Of a stretch of 64,000 nt of DNA, positions 56,983-64,000 are shown one piece after another. A model generated the notes under the pieces. That model was not told the origin of the DNA and did no database searches. It saw nothing but the letters and a program-made list of their open reading frames with translations. Position numbers and translations under genes: made by a program. Source of the stretch: an uncultured Bacilli bacterium (GTDB lineage Bacteria; Bacillota_I; Bacilli_A; RF39; UBA660); NCBI GenBank assembly GCA_934096535.1, contig CAKOMC010000001.1:1-64000 (forward strand), written 5' to 3'. Every line of letters begins with the position of its first letter. The stretch's first letter is position 1.

Positions 56983-58620
56983 ATGACAAATAAAGAATTA
57001 GCAGACATTTTACTTCCTAATGTCTTACATGATTATAAATATTATGAAGAAAAATATCCAGAAAGAAATCTAAGTGCCGGAGCTTATGTAACTCGTTTTG
57101 CTCCATCTCCTACTGGTTTCGTTCACATGGGAAGTTTATATACTTCTTTTGCGGCTTTACAGCTGGCTAAACAAACTAAAGGGATATGTTTCTTAAGAAT
57201 TGAAGATACTGATGGTAAAAGAACCGTTTTAAATGGGGTTCAAGGTATTATTGATGATTTTAAAAACTTGGGGATTACTTTTGATGAAGGCCAAGGTTTT
57301 GGTGGTGAATATGGTCCTTACTTACAATCAGAGAGAAAAGATATTTATCAAGCCTATGCTAAAAAATTAATTGCAGAAGGTCTAGCTTACCCATGTTTTT
57401 GTACCCCAGAGCATTTAGAAGAAATAAGAAGTTATCAAGAACATAAAAAGTTGCGTTTAGGTTATTATAAAAAATATGCTAAATGTCGTGACTTAACGAT
57501 GGCAGAAATTAAAGAACATTTAGATAAGGGCGATAAATATATTATTCGTTTCCGTAGTCAAGGCGATTTTGAAAATAAAATTATTTTGCATGATGCCATC
57601 AAAGGCGATATTGAAATGCCGGAAAATGATATTGATGATGTTATTATTAAAAGTGATGGTCTACCTACTTATCATTTTGCCCATGTTGTTGATGATCATT
57701 TAATGCATACAACCCATGTTACTCGTGGGGATGAATGGGTAGCTAGTTATCCTAAACATCATGAATTATTTAAACTTTTAGGTTTTAAAGAACCTGTTTA
57801 CGCTCATATTGCCCCAATTACTATTAAAGAAGGAACAACAGTTCGTAAATTAAGTAAAAGAAAAGATAAAGAAGCTGCTATTAGTTACTATCAAAAGTTA
57901 GGTATTCCAACGGAAGTTATTAGATTATACTTAGCTACTATTGAAAATTATGACTTTGAAGAATGGTATAATGCTAATCCAGATAAAGGTATTGATGACT
58001 TTACTTTTGAATTTAGTAAAATGCCTATCGGTGGTACTCTATTTGATATGGAAAAACTACAAAGTATTGCTAAAATTTACTTTAGTCGTTTAAAAAACTA
58101 TGAATTATATGATATGGCTTTAAAATATACTAAAGAATATGATGAAGAATTTTATAATATTTTAGTAAATAATAAAGAATACGCTCTTAATGTCTTTAAT
58201 ATTGAAAGAGATATTGAAAGACCTCGTAAAGATATTGCTGCCCTAAGTGATGTAAAAACCGAATTTAGTTATATGTTTAATGATTTATTTTATAAAGATA
58301 CTAATCCTTATGCAGAATGTAGGGTATGTGATAAAAATATTGTTCTAGATTATATTAATAATGTTTATAATGAAGCTGATACTCAAGAAGAATGGTTTAA
58401 TAATTTAAAAGAATTTGCGGTAGAAAATAACTACTCAGCAGATAAAAAGGCTTATAAGGCTGAGCCCGATAAATTTAATGGTATGGTAGCCGATTTCTGT
58501 GCCTTACTTCGTATCATTATTTGTAAGAAAAATCAATCCCCAAATATTTATTATTTAATTAAATATCTAGGTAAGATTGAATTAGTTAAGAGAATTAATA
58601 AGTTCTATGAAGAAAAATAG
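56983..58620 (+). CDS. gltX: Glutamyl-tRNA synthetase, divergent form
   Basis: The 545-residue class I synthetase has FAPSPTGFVHMGS at 39-51 (HIGH-type motif as HMGS) and KLSKRK from 289 (KMSKS-type). The CFCTPEHLEEIR and LPTYHFAHVVDDHLM segments are of the GlxRS family. It is longer than the usual 480-490, with about 35 extra residues at the N-terminus and a distinct C-terminal domain. The neighbour is tRNA-Gln(CTG), and a GluRS that charges tRNA-Gln for later amidation would suit that pair. Whether it is discriminating or not cannot be read here. Confidence 0.93.
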   Translation: MTNKELADILLPNVLHDYKYYEEKYPERNLSAGAYVTRFAPSPTGFVHMGSLYTSFAALQLAKQTKGICFLRIEDTDGKRTVLNGVQGIIDDFKNLGITFDEGQGFGGEYGPYLQSERKDIYQAYAKKLIAEGLAYPCFCTPEHLEEIRSYQEHKKLRLGYYKKYAKCRDLTMAEIKEHLDKGDKYIIRFRSQGDFENKIILHDAIKGDIEMPENDIDDVIIKSDGLPTYHFAHVVDDHLMHTTHVTRGDEWVASYPKHHELFKLLGFKEPVYAHIAPITIKEGTTVRKLSKRKDKEAAISYYQKLGIPTEVIRLYLATIENYDFEEWYNANPDKGIDDFTFEFSKMPIGGTLFDMEKLQSIAKIYFSRLKNYELYDMALKYTKEYDEEFYNILVNNKEYALNVFNIERDIERPRKDIAALSDVKTEFSYMFNDLFYKDTNPYAECRVCDKNIVLDYINNVYNEADTQEEWFNNLKEFAVENNYSADKKAYKAEPDKFNGMVADFCALLRIIICKKNQSPNIYYLIKYLGKIELVKRINKFYEEK

Positions 58621-58643
58621 TCCCATCAAAGACTATCTTTTTT
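58614..58643. terminator. Terminator between gltX and the FGE-like gene
   Basis: ATAGTC (58617-58622) and GACTAT (58631-58636) with T-run; the gltX stop lies in the stem. Both converging genes could use it. Confidence 0.7.
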
Positions 58644-58647
58644 ATAC

Positions 58648-60135
58648 CTAATTTTTAGTAATAACATTTCTAAACGAAACATCATCATAATCTTTTCCAC
58701 TACCATTTGTTGATAAAAAAATACCAGCCCTACTTCCGGATAAATAGCTACCACCTCTTGCCATTGCAGGTCCATTTTCCCATAAAGCGTAAGATGTATC
58801 ATTATACCAAGTTGAAGAAGTTGAACTTCTAACCTCTTTAGTAGCATCGCCAAGAGAATACATCTCAAACGAAGTATGATTTAAAAATATATATTTATCA
58901 AAATACTTATCTAAAGGAATATTGTCATCATTAAAGCCAGTATCGCTATACAAATTTTTATTTTGATTGCCATCAATCAACAAAACCATAACAGCTTCAT
59001 AAGAACAACCACTTAAATCATATATTCCAAATACATTCCCAGTAGTAGAAGCATTAACGCCATTTTCATTCCACCTAAAATTAGTTGGGCATAAATCATT
59101 TTCTGAAGCTTCGGAATCAACGCTTGTTCCAGAACACCCAGTAACATAACTTGCATTATTATTAATCCAAACCTCACATCCACTTTCAATACAGTTATTT
59201 TTATCAATATATCGTCCATATTTAGAATTAGTAAGATAAGCAACCGCTCCCCAGTCCATATTTTTCATCATATGACTATCAATTTCAGTAGTGTTTAAAC
59301 CATATAATAAATTGTTAATTAATTCTATATTTCTTGATATCATAAATTTACTATATAAATTTATATTTTTAATACTAACTAAATTAGGCTTTATCGTTGC
59401 CAAATCAGTCGTTCCTGTCATTTCAAACTTTCCTACCCAAATACCCGACAATTCTGTATCGCCAAAAGTAAAAGCTGGGTGAGTTAAATACTCGCCATTT
59501 TTGTTTCCATTTGCTTTTGGTCTTTCTGTACTTTCAAATATAATATTAATCATTTGTTCATCACTAACACCATTTTCGGCATTCCATAATCTATAACGAT
59601 ATCGTGGTATCCAAACATACATTTGTAAAATGTCATTCATATCTATAATTTGTCCGACCATATCTGGTTTTAAATTCATATTACTATCAAAATATTTATT
59701 TTTTACTGTGGTATCGCTACAATTAACCAAAACAGCATTCCCCCACTTATGATTTTCATAATCATACCAAAGAGAATTTTCATCAGCAATCAAAATATTT
59801 CCAGTATCATCATAAACAACAGGAATAAACCCTTGATAAAGTTCAGGCTTCGTAACATCTTTTATTGTCTGAAAATACAAATTACACTTAGACTTTTTAG
59901 ATAAATTACTAACAAATAGCCCCCACTCTTCATCATTCCAGGAAATATTAACATCATTATCACAAACAGCCTTCGTAAAAACAGACTCATTCTTACTAGG
60001 AATTTTATCAGTTAATTCACCATCAAGATAATTAGCAATATATTCCTCTTTTAATAAAGACTTACCAAATAATACATTTGCTGTATATAAAATCATTAAT
60101 CCTATTATCACTATTAAAATCATCTTTTTTTTCAT
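58648..60135 (-). CDS. Phase-variable surface protein with FGE-sulfatase-like domain
   Basis: The 495-residue exported protein has a signal anchor (4-20), the shared module (IPSKNESVF, Cys58, WNDEEWGLFVSN, Cys84-NLYF) and a long domain with ILQMYVWIPRYRYRLWNAENG and LTHPAFTFGDTELSGIWVGKFE. From about 370 on, GNVFGIYDLSG, MARGGSYLSGSRAGIF and DDVSFRNVI match the FGE-sulfatase-like C-type lectin fold used by diversified receptors and surface proteins. No catalytic formylglycine machinery is evident. The ATG at 60135 has AGGAG 7 nt before it. Controlled by the switch at 60168-60453. Confidence 0.82.
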   Translation of the reverse strand: MKKKMILIVIIGLMILYTANVLFGKSLLKEEYIANYLDGELTDKIPSKNESVFTKAVCDNDVNISWNDEEWGLFVSNLSKKSKCNLYFQTIKDVTKPELYQGFIPVVYDDTGNILIADENSLWYDYENHKWGNAVLVNCSDTTVKNKYFDSNMNLKPDMVGQIIDMNDILQMYVWIPRYRYRLWNAENGVSDEQMINIIFESTERPKANGNKNGEYLTHPAFTFGDTELSGIWVGKFEMTGTTDLATIKPNLVSIKNINLYSKFMISRNIELINNLLYGLNTTEIDSHMMKNMDWGAVAYLTNSKYGRYIDKNNCIESGCEVWINNNASYVTGCSGTSVDSEASENDLCPTNFRWNENGVNASTTGNVFGIYDLSGCSYEAVMVLLIDGNQNKNLYSDTGFNDDNIPLDKYFDKYIFLNHTSFEMYSLGDATKEVRSSTSSTWYNDTSYALWENGPAMARGGSYLSGSRAGIFLSTNGSGKDYDDVSFRNVITKN

Positions 60136-60167
60136 AATCATTCTCCTAAATAACCATATTTCGGCTT

Positions 60168-60188
60168 CATAGAGTATACAACTCTATG
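60168..60188 (+). repeat. Recombination-site copy 4 proximal
   Basis: CATAGAG, core TATACAA, CTCTATG. Confidence 0.75.
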
Positions 60189-60432
60189 AAAAACTGACCG
60201 TGAGACCCGTATTCACCTAGAAGTAGTAATTAATTGACCAGAAATTTTGACGAGAAAAAATTAGATTTATTGACTACAAAAGGTTCTTAGACTCAAGGTA
60301 ACTAAAGACTTAGAAAGAAAATTAATTGACTATAAATTTGACTATAATAAAATTCAAAATCATCTTTAAAACATTTAAAAACTATGATATATTTAACATA
60401 TAAGTTAAAAATAAACGCCGATTTTCCGCTTT

Positions 60433-60453
60433 CATAGAGTTGTATACTCTACG
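60433..60453 (-). repeat. Recombination-site copy 4 distal
   Basis: CATAGAG, core TTGTATA, CTCTACG on the plus strand; core is the exact inverse of 60168-60188. Confidence 0.75.
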
Positions 60454-60473
60454 AAAAAGTAAGTTTTATAGTC

Positions 60474-60515
60474 AAAAAAAAGGCCTTGTATCATCTAATC
60501 GATTTTAGGTCTTTT
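60474..60515 (-). terminator. Terminator after the 129-residue protein gene
   Basis: AAAAGGCCT (60478-60486) and AGGTCTTTT (60507-60515) form a stem with one G-U pair, followed by TTTTTTT on the minus strand. Confidence 0.6.
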
Positions 60516-60576
60516 AATTATTATAATAAAAATACAATTCTAAATAATCTTTTTATCCTTTTAAATAAATCTAAAA

Positions 60577-60966
60577 TTATTTGGTAAAATAAACACTACA
60601 CTTAGTTTTAGCAACATCATTAGTTATAGTAAGACTCCAACTACTAGTATCAAAAGTAGCGGTTGCCCCATTCGTACAACTAACACTTTTTAAAACTAGA
60701 CTAGTATCTTTACTAGGAAATCCCCCACTCACATAAGTATCATTAATAAAAGCAATTTTCTTTATTGGTTCGTAAGTAAACTTGGCAACTGTCGTTCTTA
60801 TAACCTCTTCTTCAGCGTGCGCTGTAAACTTTGAAAAAGCAAAATAAACCACCGTTGATAAACATAAACATAATGATACAGTGCCAATTCCATACTTCAA
60901 ATATAAAACTCTATTTTTTTTACGCTCTATTTTTTTTAAAACTTTATTATAATCTTTACTCATCAT
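60577..60966 (-). CDS. Small membrane protein consisting mainly of the shared two-Cys module
   Basis: The 129-residue protein has a basic cytoplasmic stretch, a membrane helix (about 25-44) and an external domain with GGFPSKDTSL, Cys97, DTSSWSLTITN and Cys123-SVYF, i.e. the same pattern as the larger surface proteins with 26 residues from Cys to Cys. The first module Trp is Phe105. It has no other domain. It lies just beyond switch 4 and may be the basic form of the family, or a partner that binds the other modules. AGGG lies 7 nt before the ATG. Confidence 0.75.
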   Translation of the reverse strand: MMSKDYNKVLKKIERKKNRVLYLKYGIGTVSLCLCLSTVVYFAFSKFTAHAEEEVIRTTVAKFTYEPIKKIAFINDTYVSGGFPSKDTSLVLKSVSCTNGATATFDTSSWSLTITNDVAKTKCSVYFTK

Positions 60967-61068
60967 AATAAAACCCTTTCTATCATACCTAAATTATAGC
61001 AAAAAATCCCAAAAGATAAAAGATAAACTTAAATTCTTGCAAGCAAAAAAAAGATAAATGCTTGTGAC

Positions 61069-62469
61069 CTAGTATAAAGCACTTACCTTTTCCTTATATT
61101 CTCTTAAAATTTCTTCATTAGGAACCATAACATATAACTTACTTATCGGATAAGAGAAAGTATAATCTAAAGCAGAAGTTCCATTTAAACTAACCGACTC
61201 TATTTCATAACTAGATGGTTTACTAATCTCTTTCTTTATAAAATCCGTAATTTCTTTTTTAGTCAAATTAGTAATCATTGCATCATCTAAAACATCTAAA
61301 AATTTTGTATAACTAGTAATTATCTTCGGGCTCATAGCCTTTTTAATCAAAGCCTCTAAGACTATCATCTGATTTTCGCCTCTGGTAATATCCCCATCAG
61401 CAAAAGAATGTCTTTCTCTTACAAAGGATAAAGCCGCATCACCGTCTAAATGATTAAGACCTTTCTTAAATTTATAAGTCTTGGTCATAGTCGAATCATA
61501 AATACCTGTTTCAAAAGCATACTTACTTTTAACATCAATACCTCCAAGTAAATTAACAATTTTAATCAAAGAAGTAAAATTAAGTCTTACATAATAATCA
61601 ATTTTTACACCCGTAAAATTTTCTACTGTCTTCATGGCCGTATCAATTCCATATAAAGAAGCATGAGTTAGTTTGTCCTTACTATTCTTACCGTATAAAG
61701 AAACATAATAATCCCTTGGAATATGAACCATAACAATTTTTTTAGTAACAGGATTAACAGTTAAAACAATATTAACATCGCTTCTTGTCTTTGTGGCAAT
61801 CTTATTATAAGTATCAACCCCACTAATATAAACGCTAAAAGTATTCTTCGTTATATCAATATTATTTTCTTTTACATTAGTCTTAACTGTAATTTCATAA
61901 TTATAAATGCTCTTCGTACTACTTGCATAAGCCGCATCATTTTCTCTTAAAACAGTATCCGTTGCATTATCAATCAAAATAGCGGGAATTTTTTCCATTA
62001 AAAGAGCCGAAGTCAAACTAGACACATCATCAAAAGCAACAGTTTTATCGATTTTTTCCTGTATCTCCTTAACTGCCCTCGTATAACCTTCATCAGTATT
62101 TTTTAAAACCCCAATCTCTTTTAAATCGGAAACAGCTGTTTCTAAATTATTTAAAACAACAACTTTATAAGCTTCAATTTCGGTTTTCGTATGAATTTTA
62201 TCTAAAAAACTATTCGTCTTATTTAAATAAACACAACCAATTATCTCAATTACAAACAAAACTATCCCTAAAAATAAAGCCCACATATGCTTATTCTTAA
62301 TATTTCTGATTAAAAATAAAGCCAATCCAACTAAAACTGCACTAATCAAACCAAAATACAACAAATTTAAAACATTAGTAAAATAAAGTAATATTAAAAA
62401 AATAATATTTACTACTAATAATAAAACATTAAAATATTGATAAAACTTCTTTTTCTTTTTTTTCTTCAT
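61069..62469 (-). CDS. LytR-CpsA-Psr family protein
   Basis: The 466-residue protein has three to four N-terminal membrane helices, a Gly/Thr-rich external stretch and the LCP catalytic domain (ISGVDTYN, RSDVNIVLTVNP, VHIPRDYYVS, LTHASLYGIDTAMKTVENFTGV, FVRERHSFADGDITRGENQ). LCP enzymes attach wall teichoic acid or capsule polymers to peptidoglycan. It is divergent from a second LCP gene, so two polymer ligases are adjacent. Confidence 0.93.
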   Translation of the reverse strand: MKKKKKKKFYQYFNVLLLVVNIIFLILLYFTNVLNLLYFGLISAVLVGLALFLIRNIKNKHMWALFLGIVLFVIEIIGCVYLNKTNSFLDKIHTKTEIEAYKVVVLNNLETAVSDLKEIGVLKNTDEGYTRAVKEIQEKIDKTVAFDDVSSLTSALLMEKIPAILIDNATDTVLRENDAAYASSTKSIYNYEITVKTNVKENNIDITKNTFSVYISGVDTYNKIATKTRSDVNIVLTVNPVTKKIVMVHIPRDYYVSLYGKNSKDKLTHASLYGIDTAMKTVENFTGVKIDYYVRLNFTSLIKIVNLLGGIDVKSKYAFETGIYDSTMTKTYKFKKGLNHLDGDAALSFVRERHSFADGDITRGENQMIVLEALIKKAMSPKIITSYTKFLDVLDDAMITNLTKKEITDFIKKEISKPSSYEIESVSLNGTSALDYTFSYPISKLYVMVPNEEILREYKEKVSALY

Positions 62470-62856
62470 TCATCTCACCCTTTTAAAAATCATATTTTTT
62501 CTAAAATTTTATTTATCTAAAATCATTTAACCCTAAAATATCATTTAATCTTAAAACCATATTCATTTACAATCCTAAAATATCCTAAAGAATAAATATC
62601 ATTAGGTAATCTTGTATAATCTTTTAAATAATTTTATAAAGCTTTTCGCTTCGAATAAAATTATAACACATTTATATTAAGATACCAATTTTATCATCAT
62701 TACTTGACATCTTTTTTACTTTTTTTACAATTATAAATTTTTTCGTATTTTTTTCTTCTACTCTCTATTATTATAAAGCTAATTATTTACCAAAAGAAAA
62801 TATTGTTAAATTAAACCAATTAGGATATAATAAAATAGAAAATAAGGAGACCTCTT
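62470..62856. other. Divergent intergenic region between two LCP genes
   Basis: No gene is visible. ATAATTTTAT (62628-62637) and ATAAAATTAT (62655-62664) are perfect 10-bp arms with a further AAGC/GCTT stem inside, forming one hairpin of unknown role. The segment 62500-62620 has repeated AAAATATCATTTA-type units. A plus-strand promoter lies at 62803-62831. Confidence 0.55.
62803..62831 (+). promoter_or_regulatory. Promoter of the second LCP gene
   Basis: TTGTTA (62803-62808) and TATAAT (62826-62831) are spaced by 17 bp, 25 nt before the start codon. Confidence 0.65.
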
Positions 62857-64000
62857 ATGAATAAATTTATCCAAAAATTAAAAAACAGTAACAAAGTTTA
62901 CTTAAGTATTTTAATAATAACTCTAATCGCATATATAATAGGTTATACAATTTTTGTAAAAAACATCGCCGTCCTGACGGGTATTGAAACCTTAGTCCGT
63001 ATGATACTTATTATCCTCTTTGGAATCTGGTTTTTGGTATGGCTAATCATGGGTCTGGTCTATGTCATTAATAAAAAGTATTCTAGTTTCATTATCATGA
63101 TTATATTTACTCTTTTGTTTAATGGTATTTTCTTTGTAGCTGGTTATTATATTGATACTATTTATAAAGAAATAGATAATATTAGTAAAGATACCATAAA
63201 TTATACAACCTACTTAATCAGTCTTAAAGATAAAGATTTCGATAGTGATAGTAAAATTGGTATTATTAGTGATACTTCTAATATTGAGGGAAATGTTTTA
63301 GCTAAAGAATTGATAGCTAAAGATAACTTAGCTAATAAATTATATCAATATGAAGATTTTTATGTCATGTTAGATGATTTATATAGTGGTAAGATTGATG
63401 CTTGTTTTGTTTCAAGTAACTACGCTATTCTCTTTGCTTCGGAAGAAAAATATCAAAATATTAAAGATGAAACTAAGGTAGTTTTACAATATAGCAAAGA
63501 AATGAAAAATCAAGATAATATTAGCTATACTAATAAAAAGTTGACGGAACCATTTACTATTTTAGTAATGGGAGTTGATAGTGAAGCCAATGGTCTTAAT
63601 GCTAATGGAGCTTTTAATGGCGATACTTTAATGATGGTAACTTTTAATCCTAAAACTTTATCAGCTTCCATGTTTAGTGTCCCAAGAGATCTTTATGTTC
63701 CTATAAAATGTCGTAATAATGCCTTAGCTAAGATAAATTCTTCGGCGGCTTATGGTACTAGTTGTGTTATTAATACCATGAAACAACTTACGGATATTGA
63801 TATTGATTATTATGTTAAAATGAATTTTAAAGGGGTTGTCGATTTAGTTGAAGCTCTAGGGGGTGTTACGGTTAATGTTGAAGAACCTTGGAGTTGGTAT
63901 AATGCCGGGGTTAACTATGGTGGCAAGGTTTGTGAACAAAACTCTAACCGAGAATTTGGCGATAAAGTTGTTTGTATGGATCCAGGAGTTCAAACTTTAA
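62857..64000 (+). CDS. LytR-CpsA-Psr family protein, cut by the window end
   Basis: The reading frame is open from the ATG at 62857 to the last base (381 codons), so the C-terminus lies outside. Ribosome site AAGGAG at 62844-62849. Three N-terminal membrane helices are followed by an external region and the LCP domain (ILVMGVDSEANG, GDTLMMVTFNPKTLSASMFSVPRDLYV, VDLVEALGGVTVNVEEP). The linker between the helices and the domain carries a region resembling a small-molecule-binding accessory domain (SKIGIISDTSNIEGN...). Likely a polymer-to-peptidoglycan ligase; the final Arg-rich catalytic segment is not visible. Confidence 0.9.
   Translation, partial: MNKFIQKLKNSNKVYLSILIITLIAYIIGYTIFVKNIAVLTGIETLVRMILIILFGIWFLVWLIMGLVYVINKKYSSFIIMIIFTLLFNGIFFVAGYYIDTIYKEIDNISKDTINYTTYLISLKDKDFDSDSKIGIISDTSNIEGNVLAKELIAKDNLANKLYQYEDFYVMLDDLYSGKIDACFVSSNYAILFASEEKYQNIKDETKVVLQYSKEMKNQDNISYTNKKLTEPFTILVMGVDSEANGLNANGAFNGDTLMMVTFNPKTLSASMFSVPRDLYVPIKCRNNALAKINSSAAYGTSCVINTMKQLTDIDIDYYVKMNFKGVVDLVEALGGVTVNVEEPWSWYNAGVNYGGKVCEQNSNREFGDKVVCMDPGVQTL

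Larger units (their letters stand above)
60168..60453 (-). promoter_or_regulatory. Invertible promoter segment 4 (core TATACAA)
   Basis: Sites lie at 60168-60188 (proximal to the minus-strand gene) and 60433-60453. Cores TATACAA and TTGTATA are exact inverses; the only mismatch is one arm base (CTCTACG). The inside has TTGAC boxes and an extended -10 TGATATATT on the plus strand (60385-60393), pointing away from the gene, toward the end of the 129-residue protein gene. A weak inverted element before the proximal site faces the gene. This is the same layout as segments 1-3 in gene orientation. Confidence 0.75.

Noticed and set aside
58626..58868. Short frames inside the FGE-like gene and the glycine-rich gene (27461-27649, 59013-59243)
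   Set aside because: They are alternate frames of repetitive AT-rich coding sequence, without starts or homology.
50398..60453. Palindromic sites as transposon ends or ordinary terminators
   Set aside because: No transposase is enclosed, cores match only within pairs, and the palindromes lack a T-run. Position is always upstream of genes, not after them.
1..64000. CRISPR array, prophage or insertion sequence
   Set aside because: No regularly spaced repeats, capsid, terminase, transposase or cas genes were seen.

Overview
The window is a very AT-rich stretch of a Gram-positive chromosome. It suggests a low-GC Bacillota lineage near Bacilli, Erysipelotrichia or the gut RF39-type clades. The ybxB-rpoB-rpoC order, a YneF/UPF0154 gene beside a SirA-like gene, CIRCE elements, and spoIIIAH, gerE and gerM all fit a spore-forming or recently spore-forming Bacilli-type ancestor. 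TGA is used as an ordinary stop (rpoB and the small HTH gene end in it), so the code is standard rather than Mycoplasma-like. Species cannot be named from sequence alone.

Layout. 1-290: a heat-shock type promoter with CIRCE operators that reads out of the window. 291-8357: rpoC, rpoB and a YbxB-type methyltransferase (minus strand). 8476-12048: tRNA-Met, two FAD oxidoreductases, tRNA-Ala. 12169-13723: a Y-family polymerase with its YolD-like partner. 13890-22198: two P-loop kinases, a lipoprotein, an RDD protein, a Snf2 helicase and an RlmI-like methyltransferase. 22471-26941: a cell-envelope glycosylation block (GT-C protein, GtrB-like GT2, GalE, GtrA). 27165-28684: a glycine-rich surface protein divergent from an HTH regulator. 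28704-41878: small unknown genes, a sugar nucleotidyltransferase, pcrA, a long acidic coiled-coil protein, ruvA-HAD-ruvB and a NatAB-type exporter with a thioredoxin-like protein. 42284-44001: spoIIIAH, gerE and gerM on the plus strand. 44112-50299: tRNA-Arg, a large unknown gene, the obg-to-frr operon, yneF and a sirA-like gene. 50396-60966: the surface-antigen region. Two LCP-family genes, one cut by the window end, close the window.

The notable system is in 50396-60453. Four upstream regions, each 230-290 bp, are bounded by inverted copies of a palindromic site with arms CATAGAG and CTCTATG around a 7-nt core. Within each pair the two cores are identical in inverted orientation. Between pairs they differ (TATAAAA, CATATTA, CTTATAA, TATACAA). 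Arm mismatches occur, but core mismatches do not. This is the pattern expected of recombinase crossover sites, so each segment looks like an invertible promoter insulated from the others by its own core. In all four, a conserved extended -10 element points away from the gene and a small hairpin with a T-run faces the gene, so the sequenced orientation looks OFF.

The controlled genes are three tandem paralogues (the middle one broken by a TAG) and an FGE-sulfatase-like protein. All begin with a signal anchor and a shared module containing two cysteines 26 residues apart. The same module is found in the glycine-rich protein at 27165 and almost alone in the 129-residue protein at 60577. No recombinase gene is visible in the window.
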